From Bacillota bacterium (GTDB lineage Bacteria; Bacillota; Clostridia; Lachnospirales; Anaerotignaceae), in the NCBI GenBank assembly GCA_019422105.1, contig JAHZDZ010000004.1, forward strand, positions 105,071 through 169,070: 64,000 nt of DNA. Direction: 5' to 3'. The position numbers and the translations under genes were made by a program. Positions 35,972 to 44,813 of the stretch are shown here, one piece after another. The notes below the pieces were generated by a model. That model was given only the letters and a program-made list of their open reading frames with translations. It had not been told where the DNA came from and did no database searches. Position 1 is the stretch's first letter; each line of letters starts with the position of its first letter.

Positions 35972-36235
35972 ATGAAAGCGGATAAGACAAAGGTATCCAA
36001 TTTGCTGAAAACGGCCAGGGGGCAACTGGACGGCATACTCAAAATGATTGAGGAGGATCGTTACTGTATGGACATTGTAAACCAGCTTTTGGCAACAGAA
36101 TCCATATTGAAGAAAGCAAACCGCGAGATTTTGAAGGCCCATATGGAGGGCTGTGTGAAGGACGCCCTGACGGATGGAAGTGAAGGGGAAAAGATAAACG
36201 AGATTATTGCGATTATAGACAAAATGTCAAAATAA
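35972..36235 (+). CDS. csoR: CsoR-family copper-sensing repressor
   Basis: An 87-residue all-helical DUF156 protein. The Cu(I) ligand set is intact: Cys32, His57 and Cys61 (YCMDI; AHMEGC). RcnR-type and FrmR-type relatives lack this exact triad, so copper is the likely signal. AAGGAG precedes the ATG. Coming last in the copA operon behind a CsoR-type operator, it should close an autoregulatory copper loop. Confidence 0.92.
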   Translation: MKADKTKVSNLLKTARGQLDGILKMIEEDRYCMDIVNQLLATESILKKANREILKAHMEGCVKDALTDGSEGEKINEIIAIIDKMSK

Positions 36236-36238
36236 AAC

Positions 36239-36284
36239 GCAAAAGCCTCCCGTGCTTTATAAAAAAGTACAGGAGGCTTTTTGC
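36239..36284 (+). terminator. Terminator of the copper operon
   Basis: AAAGCCTCC/GGAGGCTTT with further pairing (GCAAA...TTTGC) gives a long hairpin with A and T tracts on its two sides; it can work in both directions. Confidence 0.85.
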
Positions 36285-36483
36285 AATTAAAAAAGTTATT
36301 AAAAATTTGAAAGGTTTTAACCCTCAATCGCTAATAAAGGCTATGCCTGACCCATAGCGGAAATGTTGTTTTCCACGGAGCATCAAGCGTATGGTCAGCG
36401 TAGGAAACAACTGAAACCCCATAAGAGTTTGCCGGTATAAATTTCCAACTTCTTTGAGATTATGCCGGAGGCGTTTTACAGCG

Positions 36484-38706
36484 TCAGAATAAATTCATCT
36501 GTGTGGGTATTTGGTTGACACTCTTATCCTTCTCCTGTATAAAATGACCCGTTGTCGGTATTTTTGAGGTGCGATAATATTCAATATCCTCTGTGATAAA
36601 CATATCCTTGCGGTACACCTTGGTAACCAGACTGTTTTTTTTCAGGGTATAAACCTGAACGCCGGAGGAATTCTTTGAGTTGTTGGCAGGTATCATGGCA
36701 GTGGAGATAAGAGTTGCCTTGTCCAGATTCCTCATGAGAAGCAAATCGCAGTCCTCCTCTGTCTTTACCATATATATTAGCTTTGATTTGGAGGAATAGG
36801 CATTGACAAGCTTACGCCGATTTACTTTCGTTTCATAGCTTTGCAGATTAACCTTTGCGGCCTTTCCGTTTTCAAATACAAATATCATGCAGCCCTTATA
36901 GTCGGTGGTCGAGGTAAAATAGATGATTTTCTCCTCAGCTTCCAGATTCAGCAGATTGCTCAGATACTCGCCCAAACTGCTGGCTTTGCAGTCAGGAATA
37001 TCGTTGGCTTTCATTTTATAAACATTAAATTTGTCTGAAAAAAACAATATATCTGCCTTATTTGTGGTTTCCTCCTCAAGAATAATCTGATCATCTTCCT
37101 TCAGCTTTTGCTCGGAGGCGGATCGCATGGATACCAGGGATATTTTTTTGAAATAATTATGCTCCGTCAAAAACAGGCGGATGCCATAGTCCTCAATCAG
37201 GTCCTCCTGTGTAATTTCTGCAATGTCCTCTTCCATAATAATTTCCGTTTTTCTTGGAATGCCATATTTTTTCATGACATTTTTTAACTGAGAAATAATG
37301 ATATTTTTTATTTTTGTATCGCTTTGCAGCGTTTCGCCGAGCTTTTGGATTTCCTCGCGCAGAGCGTCAAGCTCCTTGATGCGGTTTAAAATATACTCCT
37401 TGTTGATATTGCGCAGTTTAATTTCCGCGATATATTCTGCCTGAACCGCATCAATTCCGAAGCCCTTCATCAAATTGGGCACAACATCACTTTCATGCTC
37501 GGTTTCCCGTATGATGCGGATGGCCTTGTCGATATCCAGTAGAATTTTGGAGAGGCCCTCCAAAAGATGCTGCTTTTCTGATTTTTTACCGATATCAAAC
37601 TGAAGCTGTCCTTTGATGGAATTCATGCGGAAGCGCACCCACTCCTTCAATATGCCGGCAACACCCAAGGTTTTCGGTCTGCCGTCAATGAGCAGATTAA
37701 AGTTGCAGCTGAAGGAATCTCTCAGCGGCGTCATGGAGTAAAGCTTATGCATCAGCATATCAGCATTGGCGCTCTTTTTAATGTCTATGGTGATTCTGAG
37801 ACCATTTAAATCCGTTTCATCCCTGACGTCGGTAATATCCCTGATTTTATTTGTTTTTACCAGCTGTATAATTTTGTCTATAATGGCTTCCACATTGGTG
37901 CTGTAAGGGATTTCCGTAATTTCAATACAGCTGTTTTCTTTGTTGTAAATGTATTTGGAACGAACCTTAAAGCTGCCGCGCCCTGACTCATAAATTTGGC
38001 GAAGCTCTTTTTCACTATAAATAAGCTGTCCGCCGGAGGGGAAATCAGGCGCCTTCATATATTGGAGCAGATCGGCGTTTTCATTTTTCAGAAAGGCAAT
38101 TATCCCCTCACATACCTCATTTAAATTAAAGCTGCAAAAGGAGCTTGCCATGCCCACAGCGATTCCCTGATTTGGATTTACCAGTATGTTCGGAAAGGTA
38201 GTGGGCAGAAGGAGGGGTTCCTTCATAGAATTATCATAGTTGTCTGCAAACTCAACTGTATTTTTATCAATATCTGAGAAAATTTCGGCGCAGATGGGCG
38301 CAAGCTTTACTTCCGTGTAACGGGAGGCAGCATAGGCCATATCACGGCTGTACTGCTTTCCGAAGTTTCCCTTGGAATCCACAAAGGGGTGGAGCAAAGA
38401 GGCGTTGCCCTGCGTAAGCCGCACCATAGTCTCATAGATTGCGCCGTCACCGTGAGGATTCAGCTTCATTGTCTGGCCTACCACATTGGCGGATTTCGTT
38501 CTGTCACCGTTTAAAAGTCCCATTTTGTACATAGTATACAAAAGCTTTCGATGAGATGGCTTAAAGCCGTCAATTTCTGGAATTGCCCTTGACACAATTA
38601 CGCTCATGGCGTAGGGCATATAGTTCAGTTCCAAGGTATCCGTAATTTTTTGTTCCACTATTTTTTCCTCTTTGGGAGGCTGTTTCTTTATTGTTTTTTT
38701 TGCCAT
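36484..38706 (-). CDS. Type II topoisomerase A subunit (topo IV/ParC-like)
   Basis: A 740-residue A subunit that cleaves and rejoins DNA. The catalytic Tyr130 lies in AASRYTE. The quinolone-determining region reads NPHGDGAIYE: the position of GyrA Ser83 is Gly88 and that of Asp87 is Glu92. A long C-terminal half follows with divergent beta-propeller-type repeats. Its gene is 17 bp behind the B-subunit gene in the same operon. It is divergent from housekeeping GyrA and likely represents topoisomerase IV or an extra Clostridia gyrase-like pair; I leave the symbol blank. Confidence 0.88.
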   Translation of the reverse strand: MAKKTIKKQPPKEEKIVEQKITDTLELNYMPYAMSVIVSRAIPEIDGFKPSHRKLLYTMYKMGLLNGDRTKSANVVGQTMKLNPHGDGAIYETMVRLTQGNASLLHPFVDSKGNFGKQYSRDMAYAASRYTEVKLAPICAEIFSDIDKNTVEFADNYDNSMKEPLLLPTTFPNILVNPNQGIAVGMASSFCSFNLNEVCEGIIAFLKNENADLLQYMKAPDFPSGGQLIYSEKELRQIYESGRGSFKVRSKYIYNKENSCIEITEIPYSTNVEAIIDKIIQLVKTNKIRDITDVRDETDLNGLRITIDIKKSANADMLMHKLYSMTPLRDSFSCNFNLLIDGRPKTLGVAGILKEWVRFRMNSIKGQLQFDIGKKSEKQHLLEGLSKILLDIDKAIRIIRETEHESDVVPNLMKGFGIDAVQAEYIAEIKLRNINKEYILNRIKELDALREEIQKLGETLQSDTKIKNIIISQLKNVMKKYGIPRKTEIIMEEDIAEITQEDLIEDYGIRLFLTEHNYFKKISLVSMRSASEQKLKEDDQIILEEETTNKADILFFSDKFNVYKMKANDIPDCKASSLGEYLSNLLNLEAEEKIIYFTSTTDYKGCMIFVFENGKAAKVNLQSYETKVNRRKLVNAYSSKSKLIYMVKTEEDCDLLLMRNLDKATLISTAMIPANNSKNSSGVQVYTLKKNSLVTKVYRKDMFITEDIEYYRTSKIPTTGHFIQEKDKSVNQIPTQMNLF

Positions 38707-38723
38707 AGTACACCTCTAATTCA

Positions 38724-40703
38724 TCAGCTGATATCGGTCAAGTCAATATAGCGGTAGCCCTCTTCCTCGATAAACTCTTTTCTGCCTTTCAGGTTTTCTC
38801 CCAAAAGCAAATCAAACATCTCCTGGGTCTTTCTGATTTCGTCAGGCGTCACCAGTATCAGTCGTCTGGATTCCGGATTCATAGTTGTAATCCACATCAT
38901 CTCGGGTTGATTTTCTCCAAGGCCCTTGGAACGCTGAATTTTATATTTTCCCTTTATTTTTCCCGTAATGTCCGCCTTTTCCTGCTCTGTGTAGGCAAAA
39001 AAGGTATTTTTTCCGGCGCTTATCTCATAGAGGGGGGATTCCGCAATAAAAACCTTTTTTTCATTGATGAGTGTTGGGACCAGACGGTAGAGCATTGTCA
39101 GTATCAGCGTTCTTATCTGAAATCCGTCCACATCGGCATCGGTGCAGATAATAACCTTGCTCCATTTCAGCTGGCTTAAATCAAAGGAATTGAGCTCTGC
39201 ATTATGCTTGGATTTTATTTCTACGCCGCAGCCCAATACCTTTAAAAGATCGGTGATAATATCGCTGTTGAAAATTTTATCGTAATCCGCTTTCAGACAG
39301 TTTAATATCTTGCCGCGGATAGGCATGATAGCCTGAAATTCCGCGTCACGACCCAGTTTACAGGAACCCAAGGCGGAATCTCCCTCCACAATGTAGATTT
39401 CTCGTCTTGTGACATCCTTGGTGCGGCAGTTTACAAATTTTTCCACACGGTTATTCATATCAATGGAGCCCGTCAGCTTTTTGCGAATATTGACCCTTGT
39501 TTTTTCCGCCGTTTCGCGGCTTCTCTTGTTGGCAAGCACCTGATTTGCGATTTTATCCGCTTCCATTTTATTCTCTATAAAATATATTTCCAGCTGATGC
39601 TTAAAATAATCCGTCATTGCATCCTGTATAAACTTATTTGTAATGGATTTCTTTGTCTGGTTTTCATAGCTTGTGATGGTGGAGAAGGAGTTTATGACCA
39701 ATATAAGGCTGTCCTCTATATCCACAAAGGTTATTTTCTTTTCATCCTTTTTATAAAGACCATTATTTTTGATATATTTGTCAATGGCATAGACAAAGGA
39801 GGATTTTACCGCCTTATCAGGGGAACCTCCATATTCCAGGAAGCTTGAATTGTGAAAATACTGCATCAGGTTAATCTCATTGTTGAAACAGAAGGACGCC
39901 TCAAATTTCAGCTTATACTCCGGTTTGTCCTCTCTATCCCGTCCTCTGGTCTCTGTCTCCAGATACTGTATTTCGGTAAAGCCTTTTCCCTCATTTAACT
40001 CGTTTAGGTAATCTTTGATACCGTTTTCATAGAGGAAGGTAAAATGTTCTCCGCTTTCCTCGTCGAAAAGCTCGAAGGTAAGGCCGGCATTTACAATTGC
40101 CTGTTTTTTCAGCGTATCCTGAAAATAGGAGAGAGGCACGTTTATATCAGTAAAAACATCCATATCAGGCCGCCATTTTATCTGCGTCCCCGTTGTCTTT
40201 ACGGAAGAGGGTACTTTTTCAAGTCCGCCTATATTTTCGCCCTTTTCAAAGTGCAGGGTATACTGAAAGCCCTCCCTGTAAATGACGGCGTCCATATATT
40301 CGGAGGCATATTGGGTAGCACAGGTGCCAAGGCCATTCAGTCCAAGGCTGTACTCATAGTTTTCGCCTGTATTGTTTTGATACTTTCCTCCTGCATACAG
40401 CTCACAAAACACCAGCTCCCAGTTAAAGCGCTCTTCTTTATTGTTGTAATCTACAGGTATGCCCCGCCCATAGTCCTTGACCATGATTGACTTATCCCCA
40501 TAGCGCACAACCTCTATTTTGCTGCCAAAGCCCTCTCTGGCCTCGTCGATGGAATTGGAGAGGATTTCAAAAATAGAGTGCTGGCAGCCCTCAATACCGT
40601 CAGAGCCAAAAATAACGCCGGGACGGAGACGGACCCTGTCGGCGCCTTTCAGTGAGGTGATACTTTCGTTGTTGTAATTGGAGGAATTTTTCCTGTTCGT
40701 CAT
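38724..40703 (-). CDS. Type II topoisomerase B subunit (topo IV/ParE-like)
   Basis: A 659-residue ATPase subunit: a GHKL domain (ILSNSIDEA, DYGRGIP, GLNGLGT), a transducer domain, then a TOPRIM domain with EGDSALGS and DADVDG, and PIRGKILN. The frame can be extended to 40874, but ATG 40703 follows AGGTG and fits the family start, and the promoter at 40765-40792 lies inside the extension. With the A subunit it forms a two-gene operon. Confidence 0.9.
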   Translation of the reverse strand: MTNRKNSSNYNNESITSLKGADRVRLRPGVIFGSDGIEGCQHSIFEILSNSIDEAREGFGSKIEVVRYGDKSIMVKDYGRGIPVDYNNKEERFNWELVFCELYAGGKYQNNTGENYEYSLGLNGLGTCATQYASEYMDAVIYREGFQYTLHFEKGENIGGLEKVPSSVKTTGTQIKWRPDMDVFTDINVPLSYFQDTLKKQAIVNAGLTFELFDEESGEHFTFLYENGIKDYLNELNEGKGFTEIQYLETETRGRDREDKPEYKLKFEASFCFNNEINLMQYFHNSSFLEYGGSPDKAVKSSFVYAIDKYIKNNGLYKKDEKKITFVDIEDSLILVINSFSTITSYENQTKKSITNKFIQDAMTDYFKHQLEIYFIENKMEADKIANQVLANKRSRETAEKTRVNIRKKLTGSIDMNNRVEKFVNCRTKDVTRREIYIVEGDSALGSCKLGRDAEFQAIMPIRGKILNCLKADYDKIFNSDIITDLLKVLGCGVEIKSKHNAELNSFDLSQLKWSKVIICTDADVDGFQIRTLILTMLYRLVPTLINEKKVFIAESPLYEISAGKNTFFAYTEQEKADITGKIKGKYKIQRSKGLGENQPEMMWITTMNPESRRLILVTPDEIRKTQEMFDLLLGENLKGRKEFIEEEGYRYIDLTDIS

Positions 40704-40764
40704 AACTGCACCTACTTCGATAGTCTGTTTTACTTGAAAATGCGTTGTTTCCAATGCTATGAAT

Positions 40765-40792
40765 ATTTTAACAGAATACAAAAAAAAGTCAA
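40765..40792 (-). promoter_or_regulatory. Promoter of the topoisomerase operon
   Basis: On the minus strand TTGACT (40787-40792), 16 nt, TAAAAT (40765-40770). Confidence 0.6.
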
Positions 40793-40942
40793 CTTTGCCC
40801 CAAATCGGTGTAAAACATTCCTTTATGGTTCCCAAAGAAACGGCATTCATCCGAAAAGCGGAATGTATTTTCATTCGTCAGTATATAAATACAGCAACAA
40901 TTTATTTCCTAAATCGGCGACGGAAATATTTTTAAAAAGCTC

Positions 40943-40971
40943 TTGACATTGTAATCCTACGAACGTAAGAT
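40943..40971 (+). promoter_or_regulatory. Promoter of the penicillin-binding protein gene
   Basis: TTGACA (40943-40948), a 17-nt spacer and TAAGAT (40966-40971). Confidence 0.65.
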
Positions 40972-40990
40972 ATAAAATATTACAAATGTA
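40958..40990 (+). promoter_or_regulatory. Two BlaI/MecI-like operator dyads
   Basis: TACGAACGTA (40958-40967) overlaps the -10, and TACAAATGTA (40981-40990, preceded by AT and T) sits at the transcript start. Both fit the TACA-NN-TGTA pattern of BlaI/MecI/CopY repressors, the second perfectly. The gene controlled is a penicillin-binding protein, the natural MecI-type target. No BlaI or BlaR1 gene is in the window. Confidence 0.6.
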
Positions 40991-41007
40991 GGCAAAAGAG
41001 GGATAGC

Positions 41008-43533
41008 ATGAAGAGTCGAAAGAGAAAAGAAAATGCCCTGTGGAATAAAATAGAGGAGGCTGCAAAAAACAGATTGCTGCTCATGTTTACCGGAATTGTG
41101 TTTCTCTTTGTGCTCCTGTCAGCCAGGCTATACAGCTTGCAGGTAGTACACGGCAGACAGTATCAGGAAAAAATAAGAATTACAACAATCCGCACATTGC
41201 CTGAGGAAGCGCAGAGAGGAAATATATATGACAGGTTTGGCATACCCTTGGCGGAAAATACTGCGGACTACTGCATTAAATATGACTTGAATGTGGAAAC
41301 AGAGGATCTGAACGCCATGTTTTTAGATCTTTTTGAGGAATTCCATAACTGCGGCATAACATACACGGATGATTTTCCGATTACGGAGGAAATGCCCTTT
41401 GCCTTTACCTTCTCCAGTCAAAAGGCGGAGGAGAGATGGAAAAAGGACATGGGAATGAAAGCAGATGAATTGTCCATGACTGCGGATGAGACAATGGTAT
41501 ACCTGAAAAAAAAGTTTAATCTGCCCAGGGGATTGACTGCGGAAGCAGAAAGAAGACTGCTCTCCGTCAGGTCAAAACTGTTTTTGCAGAGATATAAAAA
41601 ATATAATTCCGTTTTGATCTCTGAGGAAGCCAATCAGGAAATAATCGCTGTCATAGAGGAACATGGGGAAAAGTACCCCGGCATCTATATTGAAGCGGAA
41701 ACCAAACGCTGCTACCCGCAGGGAGAGGCTTTTTCCCATATTCTGGGCTATGTTGGCTCTATTAACGAGGAGGAACTGGATGATTATGATCAGTACGGCT
41801 ATTCGCAGGAGGATAAAATAGGCAAGCTTGGCATTGAAAAGGCGTATGAGCTTGTATTGCGGGGAGAAAACGGCAAACGGGCTGTGGAGGTAGACGCGCA
41901 GGGCAGGCGCGTTGGTGAGGAACAGGTGCAGGTCCCTGTAAAAGGCGGAGACATTATTTTAACCATTGACAGTCGTCTTCAAAATGAGACATATCACATT
42001 TTGGAAAATAATTTAAAGGACGTCCTTCTTGCCAGAATGAATGGAGGGGAGGTCAACGAAACGGATATTATAAAGGCAATGATACAGAGCAATGCTGTCA
42101 GTGTATCTTCCATTCTTTCCTCTCAGGCAGGAGAGGTACAGTATGAAATCAGACACAGTATTTTGAACGCAGTTCCGTCTTATAAAGGGGAGGATGCCGA
42201 AGATTTGCAGAGGGCAAAGGATTATTTATGCAGTGCCGTGGAGAAAGGGGAAATAAGCCTGATACAGATGCTGCAGGTGATGGAGGAACAAAAGATAATT
42301 TCCCTTCAGAAGGAGGATAAGTATAAACTGACGCAGGGCATCCTGTCACCGTATCAGCTTTTGAGGGAGAAAATTGAGGAAGGGGAGATTCCTGTTCATC
42401 AGTTGAATATGGATCCCTGTACCGGTTCGGCTGTTGTTTTAGATGTAAACAGCGGCGAGGTGCTGGCAATGGTAACCTATCCTTCCTATGACAATAATCA
42501 GCTTGTAAACCAGTTTAATGAGGAATACTACAATAAGCTGCTTTCAGACCCCACCACTCCCCTGATTAACCGACCCGCTATGGAGCGCAAGGCGCCCGGC
42601 TCCACCTTCAAAATGCTCAGCGCTGTCACGGGACTCGAAACAGGCACGATAACGCCCAATACACTTATCAGGGATGAAGGAGTGTATCGGGAAGCGGGGC
42701 TTCCCTATCCAAAGTGCCTGATATATTCCAATTATGGCATAACCCATGGTATGGTTGATGTGAGGAAGGCTCTTGAGGTATCCTGCAACTACTTCTTTTA
42801 TGAGCTGGCCTACCGTATGGGAAACGCCAAAAACAGCACAACCCTGAATGCTATCAATAATTTTGAGGAATATATGCAGAAGTTTGGTTTAGACAAGGTA
42901 TCCGGCATAGAGATAGAGGAATCGGCGCCCAAAATGGCATCGCCACAGCTGAAAGCCTCCATAGCGGAGAATACTGATGAAAATGCGGCTGAAGGTCAGA
43001 AAAAGTGGATGGACGGGGATTCCATACGCTGTGCTATCGGCCAGAGCTATAACAGCTTTGCCGCTATTCATGTGGCAAAATATATTTCTGCTGTGGCAAA
43101 CGGAGGTACGAGAGTAAAAACAAGCCTGATAAAGGGTATCAAAGAAAAAGAGAGCGAAGACACGCTTTGGCAGGAAGCGGTCATGGAGGAGGAGTTGAAC
43201 CTGAAAGAGGATACATTAAAGGCTGTTTGTGAGGGGATGTATCTGGTTACCCACGGAAGTCAGGGAACACTGCGCTCGTATTTCAGTGATTACCCTATTG
43301 AGGTGGCTGCAAAGACAGGAACGGCAGAGGAGGCCAAAACCAGACCGTCCCATTCCTGGTTTGCCGGTTTTGCCCCTTATGAGGAGCCCGGTATTGCAGT
43401 TGTCGTCATGATACCCTTTGGGGAATCCTCCCATGCGCCGGCCATAAAGACGGCAAAGGGGATAATCAGCGCATATTTTGATTTGGAAAATACTGATATG
43501 CCAAACCGCTATGTAAACAGTTTAGTACAGTGA
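41008..43533 (+). CDS. Class B penicillin-binding protein (PBP2-like transpeptidase)
   Basis: An 841-residue peptidoglycan transpeptidase: one N-terminal membrane helix (about 24-42), a pedestal/dimerisation domain, and a penicillin-binding domain with Ser532-T-F-Lys535, Ser592-C-Asn594 and Lys769-T-G771, all intact. Between the start of the transpeptidase domain (TIDSRLQ, about 317) and GSAVVLD (about 473) lies a polar, helix-rich insertion of some 130 residues that ordinary PBP2 lacks. The promoter has MecI/BlaI-like dyads. The next gene begins 9 bp after its stop. Confidence 0.93.
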   Translation: MKSRKRKENALWNKIEEAAKNRLLLMFTGIVFLFVLLSARLYSLQVVHGRQYQEKIRITTIRTLPEEAQRGNIYDRFGIPLAENTADYCIKYDLNVETEDLNAMFLDLFEEFHNCGITYTDDFPITEEMPFAFTFSSQKAEERWKKDMGMKADELSMTADETMVYLKKKFNLPRGLTAEAERRLLSVRSKLFLQRYKKYNSVLISEEANQEIIAVIEEHGEKYPGIYIEAETKRCYPQGEAFSHILGYVGSINEEELDDYDQYGYSQEDKIGKLGIEKAYELVLRGENGKRAVEVDAQGRRVGEEQVQVPVKGGDIILTIDSRLQNETYHILENNLKDVLLARMNGGEVNETDIIKAMIQSNAVSVSSILSSQAGEVQYEIRHSILNAVPSYKGEDAEDLQRAKDYLCSAVEKGEISLIQMLQVMEEQKIISLQKEDKYKLTQGILSPYQLLREKIEEGEIPVHQLNMDPCTGSAVVLDVNSGEVLAMVTYPSYDNNQLVNQFNEEYYNKLLSDPTTPLINRPAMERKAPGSTFKMLSAVTGLETGTITPNTLIRDEGVYREAGLPYPKCLIYSNYGITHGMVDVRKALEVSCNYFFYELAYRMGNAKNSTTLNAINNFEEYMQKFGLDKVSGIEIEESAPKMASPQLKASIAENTDENAAEGQKKWMDGDSIRCAIGQSYNSFAAIHVAKYISAVANGGTRVKTSLIKGIKEKESEDTLWQEAVMEEELNLKEDTLKAVCEGMYLVTHGSQGTLRSYFSDYPIEVAAKTGTAEEAKTRPSHSWFAGFAPYEEPGIAVVVMIPFGESSHAPAIKTAKGIISAYFDLENTDMPNRYVNSLVQ

Positions 43534-43542
43534 GGAGACAGT

Positions 43543-44457
43543 ATGAATAAAAGAGTGATTTATATCATCATACCCTTATTTATCGCCTCCTTTTTGGCAG
43601 GATTGTTGATGGCGGGGGGCTGGCTAAGGGAAAAGGAAGAAAAGGAAAAATCCAATGTGGAGATAAGTTCTTTTCAGCTGGATGCTGCCTATCCAAGCTT
43701 AGACAGCGGGTACAGGGAAAGGCTTCTGGCGCTCAGAGAAGAACGCTCTCTTTTTCAAAATCAGCTGTCACAAAACAAAAATCCTCTGCAGGATTTTATG
43801 GAATCTGACTTTTTAAAAGATCTGGAATCCTTTTTCGGCAGCAGGGAGAGTCTGAAGATTAACCCTGTTGAACTGGAAAGTATATTGGGGCAGGATAGTT
43901 TGTGGTACAGAGACAGCGAAATTGCTGCCGGAGGCAGAATGTATAAGCTTCGTGTTATTGGGTATGCCGTTGATTTTTATGTACAGGCACTGACAGACAG
44001 GGCTATGAGCAACAAATGGGTGTGGGTGCAGTGTTATGATGATGAGAGCTTTTATTTTTCGGCGCTTTCGGAGGGCAACAATTTTTATCTTGAAGACTGC
44101 ATTACACTGGAGTGGAACGGTAATCCGGCGGTTATACTGATGGGGAAGGAAATGTCCTCCATACCCTACACAGTTGATTTAAAGGCTTTCTGCATGAAAG
44201 GCGACTCCTTTCAAAGAGCTGAGCTTTTTCCAAAAGGCGATAGGAAATTATACAGGGACAGCGTCTGGACTGTCAGCTCCGATGGATATACGATAAAAGT
44301 TGCAATTTCGGAAGAAAGGAACCGGGATTTTGCGGAAAGAAGCGTCTATTCCTATTGGGATGAGAAAAATCAAAGCTTCTGTTTTCTATTCGAGTGTAGC
44401 GAAGGAGAAAAAACACATTTATGGATAACAACCGACGGCAAAATATCAACACAGTAA
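43543..44457 (+). CDS. Hypothetical membrane-anchored protein co-transcribed with the PBP
   Basis: A 304-residue protein with an N-terminal membrane anchor (about 5-26), a charged coiled-coil-like segment (about 27-95) and a soluble extracellular domain. I recognise no family. GAGGAGA lies before the ATG and only 9 bp separate it from the PBP, so the two probably act together at the cell wall (inference). Confidence 0.75.
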   Translation: MNKRVIYIIIPLFIASFLAGLLMAGGWLREKEEKEKSNVEISSFQLDAAYPSLDSGYRERLLALREERSLFQNQLSQNKNPLQDFMESDFLKDLESFFGSRESLKINPVELESILGQDSLWYRDSEIAAGGRMYKLRVIGYAVDFYVQALTDRAMSNKWVWVQCYDDESFYFSALSEGNNFYLEDCITLEWNGNPAVILMGKEMSSIPYTVDLKAFCMKGDSFQRAELFPKGDRKLYRDSVWTVSSDGYTIKVAISEERNRDFAERSVYSYWDEKNQSFCFLFECSEGEKTHLWITTDGKISTQ

Positions 44458-44813
44458 AAAAGGTATCGAGATGTCTTTTCGTGTATCAAGCCTATGGTCA
44501 ATCCTGTTTTGGCAGCAAGCTGCGTCAGCTAATGAGGAACCATGGGACTGTATCAAAAAAAATGTCAGGCTTGGGTTTTGGCCAAAGCCATTTTCAAAAA
44601 AATAATATTGACAATTTCGTTTTTGGTCAAGCCTTCTGCCAGCTTTGCAGGTACGGACAGTGCCCGTGCTTCTGAATTTTGCAACAATAAAAAAATCAAA
44701 TAGAATAAGGGGCGGTATTCTTTGGGGGTGGTTTCCTTCAAGATATTGGCTCTTTTTTCTTTTTGCTCTCTATGGTATTCTTAAGGCAATAAGATGCGGG
44801 CGGAGGGGATTGA
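44458..44813 (+). other. Intergenic stretch before the sigma-54 activator
   Basis: No gene is visible. There is one imperfect terminator-like hairpin (GGCTTGGG...CCAAAGCC, about 44568-44594). I find no strong sigma-A or sigma-54 promoter; TTGACA near 44609 lacks a matching -10. Confidence 0.45.

Noticed and set aside
40704..40874. 57-residue N-terminal extension of the topoisomerase B subunit
   Set aside because: The promoter and the best ribosome site place the start at 40703; the extension does not match the family.
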